A stretch of DNA of 64,000 nt, taken from the NCBI RefSeq assembly GCF_016086655.4, contig NC_052141.2, forward strand, positions 2,170,001-2,234,000, given 5' to 3'. Under the pieces are notes generated by a model, which was not told the origin of the DNA, searched no databases, and saw only the letters and a program-made list of their open reading frames with translations. The DNA comes from Lepeophtheirus salmonis (taxonomy: Eukaryota; Arthropoda; Copepoda; Siphonostomatoida; Caligidae). How positions within the stretch are numbered: the first letter of the stretch is position 1; each line of letters starts with the position of its first letter. A program made the position numbers and the translations under genes. Positions 46,578-58,894 of the stretch are shown piece by piece.

Positions 46578-47131
46578 AACGCTTTGAAACGTGTTGTAAA
46601 TGGAGTTTAAACTGTCTTGGGGTTCAACACTTCACCTGTATAACCTGAAGACCAGGGTTTTGTTTTTTGGATATTAAAAGGGGTATAGGATGCTCAGAAA
46701 AGCAGCTGGGTAGAATTTTTATAATCATACAATAGTTTGATAAAATATTACTTCAAGGCAAACTATAATATCCTTTTGCATTAAAATTAATCACAATCTG
46801 AGAGAGAAAATAAATTTAACCGGTCTAAGGGTCCAGTAGTGCACCTGCAAAAAGCTTGGGCCGCGAGGATATTTCGTTGCATATTGAAAGGGTCTTGATA
46901 CTTAGATGCTAAGAAACGGGTAGCGGTAGCGTTTAAAATGCCTTGGGGTCTAGGACCAGAGGCAAGGGTGTATTATAGTACAGTAAAAGAGTTTTTGATT
47001 GTCAAAGAAGCTGCGTTGAATAATTTTAACCTTCTTTGGGCCCAGCAATTCCCCTACACCATCTAAGATTGAGGTGTATTATAGCATATTGTAAGGGTTC
47101 CTGGATGCTTAGAAACACGCTGCCGGTTGGT
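46578..47131. repeat. Degenerate tandem repeat array beside copy 2
   Basis: Imperfect units of roughly 115-130 bases share the motifs TTTAAACTGTCTTGGGG, CACCTGTA, GGTGTATTATAG and GGATGCTTAGAAAC. The same units occur at 29878-30160. Confidence 0.5.
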
Positions 47132-47134
47132 TGT

Positions 47135-48180
47135 TTCATGATAATATTACTCAAAATAAATTGTTCCAACAATGATACTTCAGACCAGAATTTTACAACA
47201 TAATGATGTTCCTCAAACGATTTTTTCTGCAACCTTTTTACCACAAAAGATATTAGTTGTGAATAATAATAAACAATTGTCAAATTTTATAAAATTGAAA
47301 TTTCCATTTCATATAATATAGTAAAACATGTTTAACCTGAATCGCATCCATTCCATGGAAGTAATGTCTTAATTAATCAGATCCTTATACTTTAATCCAT
47401 TATTAATTGCAAGGGCCTCTGCAAGAGGTGAGCTAGAGGGGAGGTAGCCCCCCAAAAAAAAAAAAAAAATATATAAATAAAGGAATTTTTGCGTTTTACT
47501 ATATATATTTTTATATCAAAAAAATGTAATTTTTTTGTGAATTTGTATGGATTTTTGAAATTAAAACCATTAATAATTATTAATTTTTTTCTCAAAAATA
47601 TAATCTTGCGGACACCCCTGATTTTGCTTCCAAATTGGTGGCAGCTCATCAGGTTGTATAAAAATTAAATAACTAATTTTGTAAGTAACTGTCCGGACGG
47701 ACTCTTGAGTTGAGGTGTAAAGCTCCTTCCTTTTTGTCGACATTATAAATCACAGTTTAAGCTAAAATATGTTACTATTGACTCATCTGAATTTCTGTTT
47801 TCGTTATAAAGGGACTCCCAATCAGCATTGTGAGGAAAGTTAGGGGAGAAACGAGAAATTCAAACTCCTACAACAAATTCAAAAGTAAAAATTCGTGATG
47901 TTTACTACTAAATTGAGGAAACACTAAGCGAGTTATTGATGTTGAATAACCTGGCTCAATTTTTGTGTCGTTATTTGAGGAAATTACATTTGTTTTTGGT
48001 AACTTTAAACTAGTCGTCTGTGAGTTGCAACTCCAACTGGAGTGACGTTTTAATTTGTGTGGGGTCACAAGTTATTTTGTGATACCAAATGTCCTTTTGT
48101 TATATTCTTGTGTTTGCATAAATGTTCTCGAATTATAATAGTTAACTATACTATAATTTACTTTGTTAACTTTCAAATTG
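47135..48180. other. AT-rich spacer
   Basis: No gene recognised. A short GC-richer piece at 47405-47455 (GGGCCTCTGCAAGAGGTGAG) before a poly-A run may be a SINE-like tail. Confidence 0.35.
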
Positions 48181-48189
48181 CTCTTGATG

Positions 48190-48330
48190 AATCTAGAGAT
48201 AAGTATTTGGAAATAAAATATAATGAGGAATGTTTAAAGTATGAATTTACTTTTATAGTTGAAGCAGGAATTGAAAGGCCAACCTGGGTTATATGGAAAG
48301 AAATTATGTCGGGACGCATCGAACTTTGAG
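48190..48330 (+). pseudogene. BED-finger fragment of a ZBED/hAT transposase
   Basis: DKYLEIKYNEECLKYEFTFI and VEAGIERPTWVIWKEIMS resemble the N-terminus of ZBED-type hAT transposases, where the second string normally holds C-x2-C. Here both Cys are Trp (W-V-I-W), so zinc binding is lost. Confidence 0.45.
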
Positions 48331-48469
48331 GGGGAAAAAAAAAAAGAAGCTGGTGCTGTATTATTTGGTGGCTAGCAAAAATTGTCAAAGCCTGAATATG
48401 TTAAAAAGTTCCTTACAATCAGAGCTGTAAGCAAAATTATAATTGGACAGGGGATAGTGGAATTAAAAA

Positions 48470-48860
48470 TAAATAAAAAATCCAATAATTTTTTTTTTTT
48501 CAAAAATCTATAGCTATGCAAAAAATTTCAAAAATTAAATTTTTGGGAAAACCACATTATAAAATATAATTTTACATACCAAATTTTTTGGAAAAAAAAA
48601 TCCAAAAATTTAAATTTTTTGAAAAATATTTCAAAATATAGAACTATTGACAAAAATTAAATTTAAATTTGTAGAAAAAAATTTGAAATATTATGTTTTT
48701 GGGGGAAAAATTTCAAAAATCCTTAGTTTTTTTCCAAAAAATTAATTTCCTTTAAAATAAATTTCAAAAAATTACAAAATTCATAGCTATAAAAAAATTT
48801 TGGAATTTTTTTTAAAATCGATAGCTATTCATCAAAATTATTTGAAGAATTAAATTTATT
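48470..48860. repeat. Low-complexity AAATTT repeat tract
   Basis: Imperfect repeats of CAAAAATT...AATTTTTTGGAAAAA and ATAGCTAT cover about 390 bases. Confidence 0.55.
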
Positions 48861-48864
48861 TGAA

Positions 48865-50285
48865 ATTGGGATAATTGGGGGGGAGGGGGCTTCATCCCTC
48901 CTCCTGCCGACAAATCTGGCAATATCATGTCACTAGATAGCTCCAAAAATGCAGTGATGGTAGATCAACTAATTTTGTTTCCTTGGAGTACCTGTAATTT
49001 TTGGGTAATATAGTAAAGGATTACGGTATTAGAAATGTTGGGAACATTTGCTTTAGACGAACATGTCTTTGGATTTAATTAACCAATTTATTTGAAACTT
49101 TAAAAAAATGTATACTTTATGTATTATTTAGATCCTTAAAAAAAAGTTTATTTCTGAGATATGTGGTCAACTCTTGCGGACGTTTTGTAGCGGAATATTT
49201 GTTATTTCAAAAGATAAAAAAATTGACTTGTATAAAAATTCTACAATCCATTTCTCTTTCATTTTTTCTTTTTAAATAAACAAATGCATAGATTATGCAT
49301 CAAATTAGGATTATGATATGTAGTTTATAGAAATAGTAAAACCTGATTTAACTTTGATTAAGAAAATTGTACAGATCATGCAAAGTCACCTGAATGTACC
49401 TGCAGAAAACTATGTAAACTCAATGAGTTCTCTAAGAATACTAGTAATTATACTAATCATAGATCAATCATTTAACCCTACGCTCAGTAAGAAAAAAACA
49501 CCCAAAACACAAATATTTATGTTGTTAATCTATGATTTAAAAAAAAACAATTTAAATTTTGTTGTAAAGGCATTAAAAAATAATTTAATGATCAGTAAAA
49601 CTGTTTTTATGACTTAATTCGCGAGAATATTATACATATAAGAATATACCTATTATTTAATTTCATCCATTTAAAGTTTAAAGGCTATACAGAAATTCGT
49701 ACAAAGTTTTAAATAGTAATATGTCAATGCAAATGCATTAGATAAAAGTAACTATTTGACAGTCATTTTTTGCAAATATTTTTATTTATAAGTTATCAAC
49801 TCACGACGTTTCTATTTGATAGACAATGCTATTTATACTAATACAAATATATTCCTTACAATGGTACATTCTAATATTATAAGCGTACAGGTTTAATCTT
49901 TCTATGTGATAACCACCTCATATCCCCCCGTGACGACAAATACCATAATATATTTACATTACTCACACAAAATATTTAATAAACTTCACAAAACATTAAT
50001 ATACAACACTGACGAATAACTATGTAAGTCGTTTTCAAAGACATTCAGGTTAATATGTTTATAGAAAGCGTGTATTTCAAATCATTTTTTTTCCTTCTTC
50101 TTCAAAAAAGTATAATTTTCCATCTTCCCGAGTGTTGATAATTATTCTACGTGTGTCCCACATCTTTGTCTTTTGGATCCTAATGTGACCTCTAGGAATC
50201 ATAGGGTTTCGATTTGTAAAGGTGTTATCGTAGTAATTTTTGGATGACAGGTCTTTCTCTATCTTCTTCTCTTCACCCTCTTCAA
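48865..50285. other. AT-rich spacer before the gypsy relic
   Basis: No gene recognised. Part of it may be the 3' LTR of the minus-strand gypsy, but I could not find a partner LTR. Confidence 0.3.
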
Positions 50286-50289
50286 GTCG

Positions 50290-51960
50290 GAAGCGACATA
50301 TGAGTGTACAAAATCGGCAATGCTGGGATCCGAGTTATTTTTGAGTAGCAGAATACCCATTGGGATGGACTGAGTTTGTCAGATCTGGGTGTATTTCTCC
50401 ATTCCAGGAGTGATGAACGAAATGAAGCCCAGTCATTATAGTTTTTGAGGAACATTTTCATGGATTTGACGTTGACCTCTGCATGCCCGTTGGATTGGAA
50501 AGAGCATGGGTATGCAAACCCATGCTTGATGCCTAAATCTTTGCGAATTCTGTATGGAATTGTGGTCCACCGTCCGTTCTAATATAGATTGGAAGCCCCC
50601 AATCTTCAAACCACCCTGAATCACAACAATGAGATATGTTTTCCCGTTGACCTTTAATAGCTAGAAAGACGCAGATTCAAAGGGCCTTGACACTGGAGAT
50701 TGTTGGAGTGATTCTATAGGTAATGAAGGGACTATCTCTTTGCATGAATTAAAGCTTGATATCTACTGCTTAATTTAATTTGACATTCCAGGCCAAAAAT
50801 ATAAAGCCTTAGCTCCTTCACAATTTCTTTGAATACCTTGCGGGAATTTATGAAGCTCTTTGTAGATGTCTTTACGGTTTGAGATGGGAACCACAATACA
50901 ATGACCATTATATACTAATAAGTTTGTGCTTTCATGTATGTGAGAAGATCCCACTGGTTGAAGAATAATCTTGCTGGATGGGAATAAATGAGGGCTTTGG
51001 GATTCATATTTTTCCTATGAGCTGATTTCACTTCTTGATATGATATTTTCTCTATTCAGGCATCAATTAAATTTTCAATATTAAACTCCTGGTAGTGAAG
51101 AACTTGATGCACATAACAGAAATGACCCCGCATTTATTATTTATAGGATTAAATACTGGGGAATGTGAAAAGGCATCATGTATTTTTTGACTGTTCTTTC
51201 CCTGGGACATATTCAATATCCAAACAGTATCCTGCATACATTGCATCATTGAATATTCTATTAATTATATTTTATAGCCACGAAACATTCCTATGAGAAG
51301 TTTATGGTCTGTAATTATTTATAACTGATTTCCCAATAAGTAATTCTATATTGGAGGATGGCCAATTGAATGGTCAAGGCTTCTAATTCACAAACTAAAT
51401 ATCTCGTTTCAGTTTCGTTCAAAAACCGTGAGCCACACTGAATTAATCTAGAGGAGTCATCTCTGTGGATTTGTAGGGGAGCAAAACCAATTCCCTGAAG
51501 ACGTGAAGAATGTGTTAGACGTGTAATGAAAAGGTTTGGATCGAAGTGAGCGAAAACAAAGCCTTTTGCATAAATGTGAATCCGTTGTATTTTCTCAAAT
51601 GCATTTTCGTGTTCATGTAGCCAATAAAAATAATATTTTTCTTTAGTAGGCCGTTGTGGAGAGTGTGCTAAATCTTGAAGGAATTTACCTTATTGATTAC
51701 CAAGGACAAAGAATGGTCTGAGATCAGTCAAATTGCTCGGTGAAGAAAATAGGTTAATGGATGAGACTTTTTTTTTGGTCGGGTAATATGTCATTGGATG
51801 AAACAATATATCCTCTATACTTCACGGATTCACCTATTTGAATTTTGGGTTTTGTAGTGTCATATTATTCTCCTTACATTAAACAAGGACTAATTTGATT
51901 CTATTTAGAAGTTCTTCAGGGTAAAAAGAGAATATGAGGATTTAGATCGATGATCTTCTT
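50290..51960 (-). pseudogene. Ty3/gypsy pol remnant (minus): RT end, RNase H, integrase
   Basis: Minus strand reads PKIQIG and VKYRGYIVSSNDILPDQKK (end of reverse transcriptase), then HFDPNLFITRLTHSSRLQGI and CGSRFLNETETRYLVCELEA (RNase H), and last the integrase core ending in KDLGIKHGFAYP, SFQSNGHAEVNVKSMKMFL and WRNTPRSDKLSPSQWVF. The order RT-RNase H-IN fits Ty3/gypsy. Frameshifts are present throughout. Related sequence may extend to about 52450. Confidence 0.68.
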
Positions 51961-52683
51961 TACTCCTTTCCAACCTTATTACTCTGTCGCCTCCAAAAAA
52001 ATTCATCACCGGAAGCGTCCACTCTCATTGGAGCTGTGGAATATCTAAAACATCCAAAAGGTGTAAGGAATGTGGTCGGGTTGCGAGATCTTTCATCGAG
52101 AACAACTTGTCAATATCCCCTTGGGATCCAATACAACTGAGTATTTTGATGATGATGGAATTAAAGATGATAGTTCTGATGGAGATGGGAATGGATGAAT
52201 AGGGCATTTAAAGAAACGGTTAATATTTTGGAAAGTTGTATCCCCCGTCGTTGATACTGTCTTAAGGATGATAAATTCATTTGAAGAGACTTGAGGAAAA
52301 GATTAATAATATCCTCCGTCGTGGCCTCTTCTTCTTCCCATTCCAACCCCTATTGAATCTCGTGTCCACTTCTTGTAAGGCAGACTCGATTTTGGACTTT
52401 CTTCATCATTGCCTTTGTTTTTTTCCTCCAATGTTAAGGAATCCCCTCCTCCCATAAAGTTCTTAAGTTACATTTCAATGAAAATAAAGATATATTATAC
52501 AATTTGTTATAAAATTAAGCCTGATGTTTCAACCTGTAAAAGTAAATACAGATGAAAGCAACTCTTCTATAGAAAAATGTATTTTTCAGTTGGCTGCATA
52601 ATGAAATAAGTCAATTTTTAATTGATTTTTAAGCATATCTATTAAATATAAATGTTTTCCTATAGATTGTTTTAATATATTTT

Positions 52684-52932
52684 TTGATTAATTTCATCAA
52701 CAGTGGCATTTTTGAAACTTATGCATTGTATGAGTTTAGTCTTTTTTATAATCAGCCATTTGATCATTGTTTATGTGGAATGTTCGTAACAACACGGTTC
52801 TGCAAGTCAGTTTTCTCTGAGATGAATTTGGTGAAGAATAAATATAGTACTAAATTTACTCATGAGCACATACACCCGATAATGAGGGTTGTCACAATCA
52901 GTTTGGATGCAAACTTTAAAGCGAGCAAATAA
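52684..52932 (+). pseudogene. hAT transposase C-terminal dimerisation fragment
   Basis: FVTTRFCKSVFSEMNLVKNK, then FTHEHIHPIMRVVTISL and ANFK match the hAT C-terminal dimerisation region. It could be the end of the same element as the BED finger at 48190, split by the gypsy relic between them. Confidence 0.5.
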
Positions 52933-52934
52933 CA

Positions 52935-54535
52935 CAAATAACTTATGATACGTGAATATATCAATGGTCAATGACTTATCACGTTTACATTATGTGCATT
53001 CCAATTAAATTAAAGCCAATGAGTACCTCATTTTCCCATAGATTTTTAAAAAACCTTGACATGAACCCTACTGTCTATTAAAAATCCCTACCTCTATTGC
53101 TTAGTTTTATTAAATATATTAAAAATTTGTTATTAAATCGTTATATATTCCTCTTTCTGTGTTGAAGATTGAGATAAACTGTTAGAATGGAAGGCATAAT
53201 ATATTTGTAACTAATATTCGATCTTTTTAGTTCCCCATACCTCAAAAAAGAATAATTATACTTCTGCAAATTTAGACTTTTGAGACGGATTTTCAGTACA
53301 TTTTTCCTTTATTATATTCAAATATCAGAGTTGATCCTTGGCATCAAGTCATATTCAAAGTAAGTGTTAAGTCTTTTTTGATTTATAAAGCCATTTGATG
53401 GAGTTGTATCTAGATTTATTTGAAAGTTATTCATTTTATGTAGTAAGAATATCAACTTTGAAGCCCCAAAATGGCGTCTCCTTTGATAATGATGCAATTA
53501 ATGACGTAAATAAAAAGGTTCTATAGAAGAAGAATTAATGTTTCTTTCCTTTATAATTATTTTTGCTAAGGTGAGATAGTAAGGGGGCACTACTTATCAG
53601 AAGATGGCTCTGAGAGAAAAAATAAGGCCATATTTGGAATCAGAGGATCGAACTCTATTAAATTGAGCATATACTGTTTTTCTACCATTTTTGCTGCTGT
53701 TACACAGTGTTATCGACAGATGCTAAATCATTATTGTATATTGATACATTTAATGAAGCATCTGATCAGGATTTTACTTTATATTTTTATATTAAATGTC
53801 TATTATTTTCATAAATATCAAAATAAATACAATAAAAATCATAAGAAATTAGTCAAAGCTAATATGTTGTTTGTATAAATTAGTTATATAAAACTTGAAT
53901 GATAAAAATCAAAAATTATTGTTTTGGACACTTTTTTGAGGAAATAAATCACTGTGCTACGTGAGGTAACTGAGATATTATACGCGCCAAAATTGATTCA
54001 AATCCTTCTAATTCCTTTGAATTTATATTTTATCACCAATACCTTTGAGTGTGAACCTGGAACATAAAGCCAAAATGAGTTTAGACTGAGAAATAATTTG
54101 GACATTTCAACAGTTTCTTCAGTTGAAACAATATTCTAATATACAAAATTTAGCTATATGCCTTAAAACTAGTACACAGAGCCTTTGTTTATTTCTATTG
54201 TCATAAAGAACGTAAAAATAAAGTATTTATGTAAAAAAAAAAAAAATGTCGTCAATGTCTTATAAAATTTTATAAAAAATCATTTTATATGAATTAATTT
54301 TTTTTTAATAAATAAATGCTCTATAAGTCTCAAATTTTGTACACTTATTCCTTGACTACTGTCATATTAAATGTCAATAGATTTAAAAGAAATATGTCAA
54401 AAAAAAACAACAAAAAAAATACAAAATATATAAAAGTATCCTTACGCATTGAGGTACACTTTATTTTTTCATTAAATCCCATGAACAAAGCTTAAATATC
54501 AACTTTTAGAGTACTTTATACCTAAAGAAGAATGA
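52935..54535. other. AT-rich spacer
   Basis: No gene or element recognised. Confidence 0.35.
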
Positions 54536-54539
54536 AAAG

Positions 54540-55270
54540 GATACTATCACACGACGTTACCTTACTCACTACAAAATACCCTGCGTATTTTGTTGTCAGC
54601 TGTCGATTCACTCAACTCCCTTTATACATCAAGGCCATTCTATAATTAGACCTTTTTTGATAAATAAACAAAGTAATAAGTTATGCAATACTTATACTCC
54701 GTTTCCAAAAGGCAGGAATACAATTTCTTGTGGTCGTTGTATATCTATACATATAATAAGGTGGACCGTAATGACAAAAGTGGGGAATATGGATCGCCGA
54801 ATATTTTTTATTTCACATTTTATTCATTTAAACCAGAAAATAACTATCGAACGTCCAAAAAAATGGTCCTTCATGGACGCGTTTTGATTTGAAAATCTGT
54901 AAAATGTCGAAAAATGACATTTTGATGTTTTTTAATTAAAATTATCAATTTAAATCCCTTTACAGGATTTTATGTAATTAAGTATTACAGACAAAACATT
55001 TATGTTGCAACAATATTGATACAATCTTTTTCTAACTTGCCTCAAAAGATGAGTATTTTTAGTTCCAAGTAAATATTTTCTTTTTGCAACGAGTATGGCG
55101 TGCATTTATTTTGACGTTTCTGTTCATTTTTACTACTTAAAGCTTCGTCTTTTTAAAAAAACTATCTAATTTTTATTTATTACATATACTTTTGTTGTTC
55201 ATTTATGCCAAATAAGACACCCTATATATAATTTTAGACTACAAAAACTGTCAATTCAACTATTATAAAT
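54540..55270 (+). repeat. Dispersed repeat, second family, copy a
   Basis: 54540-54760 matches 62690-62910 in the same orientation (CTGTCGATTCACTCAAC-type start, CTCCGTTTCCAAAA). 54750-55270 matches 60375-60920 in inverted orientation (ATCGAACGTCCAAAAAAATG; TTGTTGTTCATTTATGCCAA). Confidence 0.6.
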
Positions 55271-55601
55271 ACGACTTTGTATTTATCTAATCAGTTGACT
55301 TTGAGGACTGATTACTCTAATAAAAGGTCTAGTGACGTTGTTCAAATGTTTGATATTAATAATTGAAATATTATTCTTCAAAATCCCTTCACAAAATCGA
55401 AACACAAGAGGTTTTGCTATAAATTAGCTACTGGGTCATTAATCATTATTTACAAATAATAAGCCCTCGAAGCCACTAAATAAATATTTTACATATATTT
55501 TATTTGCTGTAAAATCGAAATGGAGTACTCTCACCATCTATTCTATAGTTGCACTTTTCTGTGCTTTTGGAGTGATTATTTTGGAGAGGCACTGACTCAT
55601 A

Positions 55602-56003
55602 ATGATGAACCCGGCATTGGAAGAAAATATGAAGCTGGAGTGCATCATAACAGACTTCCTACTATTAATTTATGAACATAAACAGAGAAGCAGCTGTCCC
55701 ACGCCACTCTTAGTAAACACATTAGAAAATTATATTAATAGCATGTCAAAGGTGAAAAACCAGTGTACAATGGGGTATGTTAAAATAAAAAAAGAACCTG
55801 AAAATCAACATGCTAACCCTAACAATTTGAATAATGTTTCGGAGGTGAGAAGGAATGATGCTCATGACGTTTCTTTAGATCAGCTTAACTCAGCTGCAAC
55901 AAGGGAGGAAGGAAAAAAGGATATAAAAAAGGACATTCGCTCGAATTACTTGGATGCCAATCTCCAATTCTACTCTGAGTCCAACAAGGACTTACTATTA
56001 TAA
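55602..56003 (+). CDS. Orphan 133-codon ORF, SESNKDL family
   Basis: An uninterrupted frame starting MMNPALEENMKLECIITDFL and ending NLQFYSESNKDLLL. The N-terminal third is hydrophobic and Leu-rich, the middle is Lys/Glu/Asn-rich. VKIKKEPE holds a SUMO-acceptor-like site (IKKE), which suggests a nuclear protein. Broken relatives at 43500-43820 and 15480-15620 share the C-terminus and 3' flank. No known domain was recognised. It could be an intact exon of a lineage-specific gene or a recent retrocopy. An ATG two lines of evidence support is not available; the first ATG at 55602 is assumed. Confidence 0.4.
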   Translation: MMNPALEENMKLECIITDFLLLIYEHKQRSSCPTPLLVNTLENYINSMSKVKNQCTMGYVKIKKEPENQHANPNNLNNVSEVRRNDAHDVSLDQLNSAATREEGKKDIKKDIRSNYLDANLQFYSESNKDLLL

Positions 56004-56469
56004 CTCCCCAACAAATCTTCAGGGTTTTGCTCAGTCTTTTATGAGCACAGACGAACGTTCAATCAGGTTTTAAATATAATTGAATCTATTTACATAAGGA
56101 TGTTCAATACTCCGGAATGGAATAATAATGACAACTGCTGAGGTAAACAAAATTCGTTCTTTATACTACCAATTGCAAATTAACGGGCCAGCTAAAAACA
56201 CACCGGATTTACATCTAGAAGGATTACCCTTCTTTGATGCGCATTGCTTATGGTTATTAATAATAATTATTATATGAACGTTTCGTTGTTGCCCAAAAAG
56301 ATCCTGATAATTCTAATTCTTTTGGATTCTTCACACACTATCAGATGATATAATAACATATTATATCATCTGATTAATTTTATAATATTTATTTTAAACA
56401 CACGCGCCATCCTTCTCGTGCGCTACCTGATGTTTCTTAACAGTGTTTTTTTATTAATTATTATTAATA

Positions 56470-57582
56470 TCTGTATATATATTAAAGAAAGATTATTTGT
56501 GTGTTTGTAAATACCCTTTAGACGTTCCCACACCATTGAACCTAGGAGGATGAAATTTTGCGTGGGTCCCTCTTTTGAGCTAGGACAAGCTAAGACCGGG
56601 GGTGTCGATTTTTGAGGATGTCATACAAGGGGGGCTATTGCTATGCCCAAAAATAAAAAACTGTTTTTACAGCTCAAGGAGACTAGATAAGGTGTTAAGT
56701 TATTTATCACTAAGTGATTGGCCTTATGAAAACAACTATACGAATTACTACGTTGTCTAAATTTATTCAAAATCCAAAAAGTTATGGGTTTAAAAAGAAA
56801 TCGCTGAAAATTGCAATTTTTTTTTTTCAGGTGCAAAAAAATCAATTTCTAATTAAAATATGGGATTAGTGAATGGAATAATGTTTTTTGAAATTTGTCT
56901 CGAAATTCGTTTGCATATAAATTTGTCAAATAGAAATTGATTTTTAACTGAAATATCTATCATTTTCAGAAGAATTTTAATTTTTTAATTTCCGGAACAT
57001 TTCATTGCATTATTTTCATTATTCTTCATAACTTTTTTTTTTTTTGCAAGTACGAAAAAAATATTGGTAGGTTTGTGTTTCCTTTACAATTCCAATAAAT
57101 GCTATTAACTATTTCATTGCAAAATAAGTGCAAAATAGTTTTTTGCAATTTTCTTCACGAATTTCGATTTTGGAATTTTTTGAATAAAAAATAAAAATAT
57201 ATTTCTCATCTAATCAATTTTTTAGATGCATATAGGTTGGTATGTTATTTCAAGTTTTAACACACGTTTTTATATTCATAATATTACTTCTAAGGTTACA
57301 AGAGGCAATAATATGAGTACTTTTTTTTGCGATGATGAGACTTTGTAGATTACCTTACTTAACCGGATTGGCATCGTGTGTGAGGCTTCCAAGAGAATTA
57401 GAATTATCAGGATCTTTTTGAACAACAATGAAACATTCTTATAATAATTATTACTATACGTAATATATGTATAGAAGTATTTTCTGAATTTTTTTTTTAA
57501 TTTTCTCAATTAATTTGACCATTTTCAATGTGATTTTCTTCTCCTTCCTTAGCCAGAGAAACGCCGGGTAATCCTTAGCAAG
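56470..57582 (+). mobile_element. Helitron-like non-autonomous element
   Basis: Begins TCTGTATATATATTAAAGAA, followed by GTGTGTTTGTAAATACCC and AACCTAGGAGGATGAAATTT, the usual Helitron 5' layout. It ends near AAACGCCGGGTAATCCTTAG. The interior is shared with 13629-14890. No helicase is encoded. Confidence 0.62.
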
Positions 57583-57774
57583 TTTCTCATAGGAGTCTTT
57601 GAAGATTTTAAGGTTAGTTAGTTACATATTTATTACTGCATGCCATACCTACATACAATAAAATTGTACAAATATAAGGCAATGCACACGACCACACAAC
57701 GGAGTATTTGTGCTACCACAGCAGATTCTCAAACCTAGTTTACATTAAAATTTTGCTCCATAACATTTCTATTT

Positions 57775-58890
57775 TTTTACATTTCATAGATTTTAAAATA
57801 CAAATGTCTTCGTTTTCTTCATTCATTGCTTGATGTCTCTCATAAGATAGAGCAGGGCATCTATTGATGAGATGGTCTGCACTTTGCGATTCTTCCATAC
57901 ATACATTACACTTTGAGCTTGTGTCCTTCCACTTGCTTAGGTGGGCTAGAAAAGGGCCTTGTCCAGTGTGGGCTTATACAATGAGTCTCAATTTTTCTCT
58001 TCCGTACTTGATAGGCTTCGATTTCGGCTTAATAAGCATAGTATGTGTATGTTTCATACCTTGATATTTTTTATATCGGTCACACCAATATTGCAAGAAG
58101 TAGTCATGATTTACCTTCTTTATGTAGCTTGGAGGTGTCCCAATAGTAAACTGGTTTTGGCTTCAGTACCCCTCTTAGCAAGATGGTCTGCAAATTCATT
58201 TCCTGTAATATCAGAATGTCCTTTGTACCATTCTAGATGTATATTTTTCTCTCACTCATTCCTTTGACGATGGTTTCTTTACATTTTAAAACTTCTTTAT
58301 TTGTAGTTAGTGGATTAAAAATTGCAGCAATTCCCAATTGGGAGTCTGATCTGATTGTTACATTGTTCAGTGTTTTTTTCGTACTTGAGAAGAGCTTCTA
58401 CATCTTGTGTTAAAGCGAAAATCTCTGCTTGAAACAGAGAAGCCACTTGATTCAATGAAGCCATTGAATGACAAATGGATGCATTACCTTTCGTGATGGC
58501 CCATCCAGCCCCAGTGTTTCCGTCTTCGTCCTTAGACCCGTTAATCTGACTATTATTTATCCAAATACGATTACTTTTTATCTACTCACTTGGTGGATCC
58601 ATTCCGACTTGTATAAGTATTTGATTTATGGAACTGATGCCCACGACGGTTTGGAAGATTACTTATTCCATCCCAGGTATCTCGTAAGAAATGCTTCGTG
58701 TTCCATCATGATTTCGTTGCCTGCTCCTTAATGTATATGTCCAGAAGAGCAATACCCAAAACTGGCTCCATTCCTCCGGTTGGTGTCGATCGAAATGTAT
58801 CAGTCATTCCCAAGAGTGCTTTCTTTTGAATGGTGTTTAATATTTTCCTTGCACTTTTCTTTGTAGTGATTACATGTCCCCATACTAGAA
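57775..58890 (-). pseudogene. LINE ORF2 remnant: RT end, RNase H and knuckle
   Basis: Minus strand: GMTDTFRSTPTGGMEPVLGI and LLDIYIKEQATKS (end of reverse transcriptase region), GSKDEDGNTGAGWAI, SLFQAEIFAL, RSDSQLGIAAI and GHSDITGNEFADHLAKRGTE (RNase H with D, E, D and final D), then KCNVCMEESQSADHLINRCP (C-terminal knuckle). This layout is that of LINE clades with RNase H, such as R1, I or Jockey-like. Frameshifts and stops mark it as dead. Confidence 0.7.
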
Positions 58891-58894
58891 GATT

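Larger units (their letters stand above)
39145..47130. repeat. Duplicated block, copy 2
   Basis: Direct-orientation partner of the block at 24050-30170. Extra DNA between about 40740 and 45000, including a foldback element, is absent from copy 1. Confidence 0.6.
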
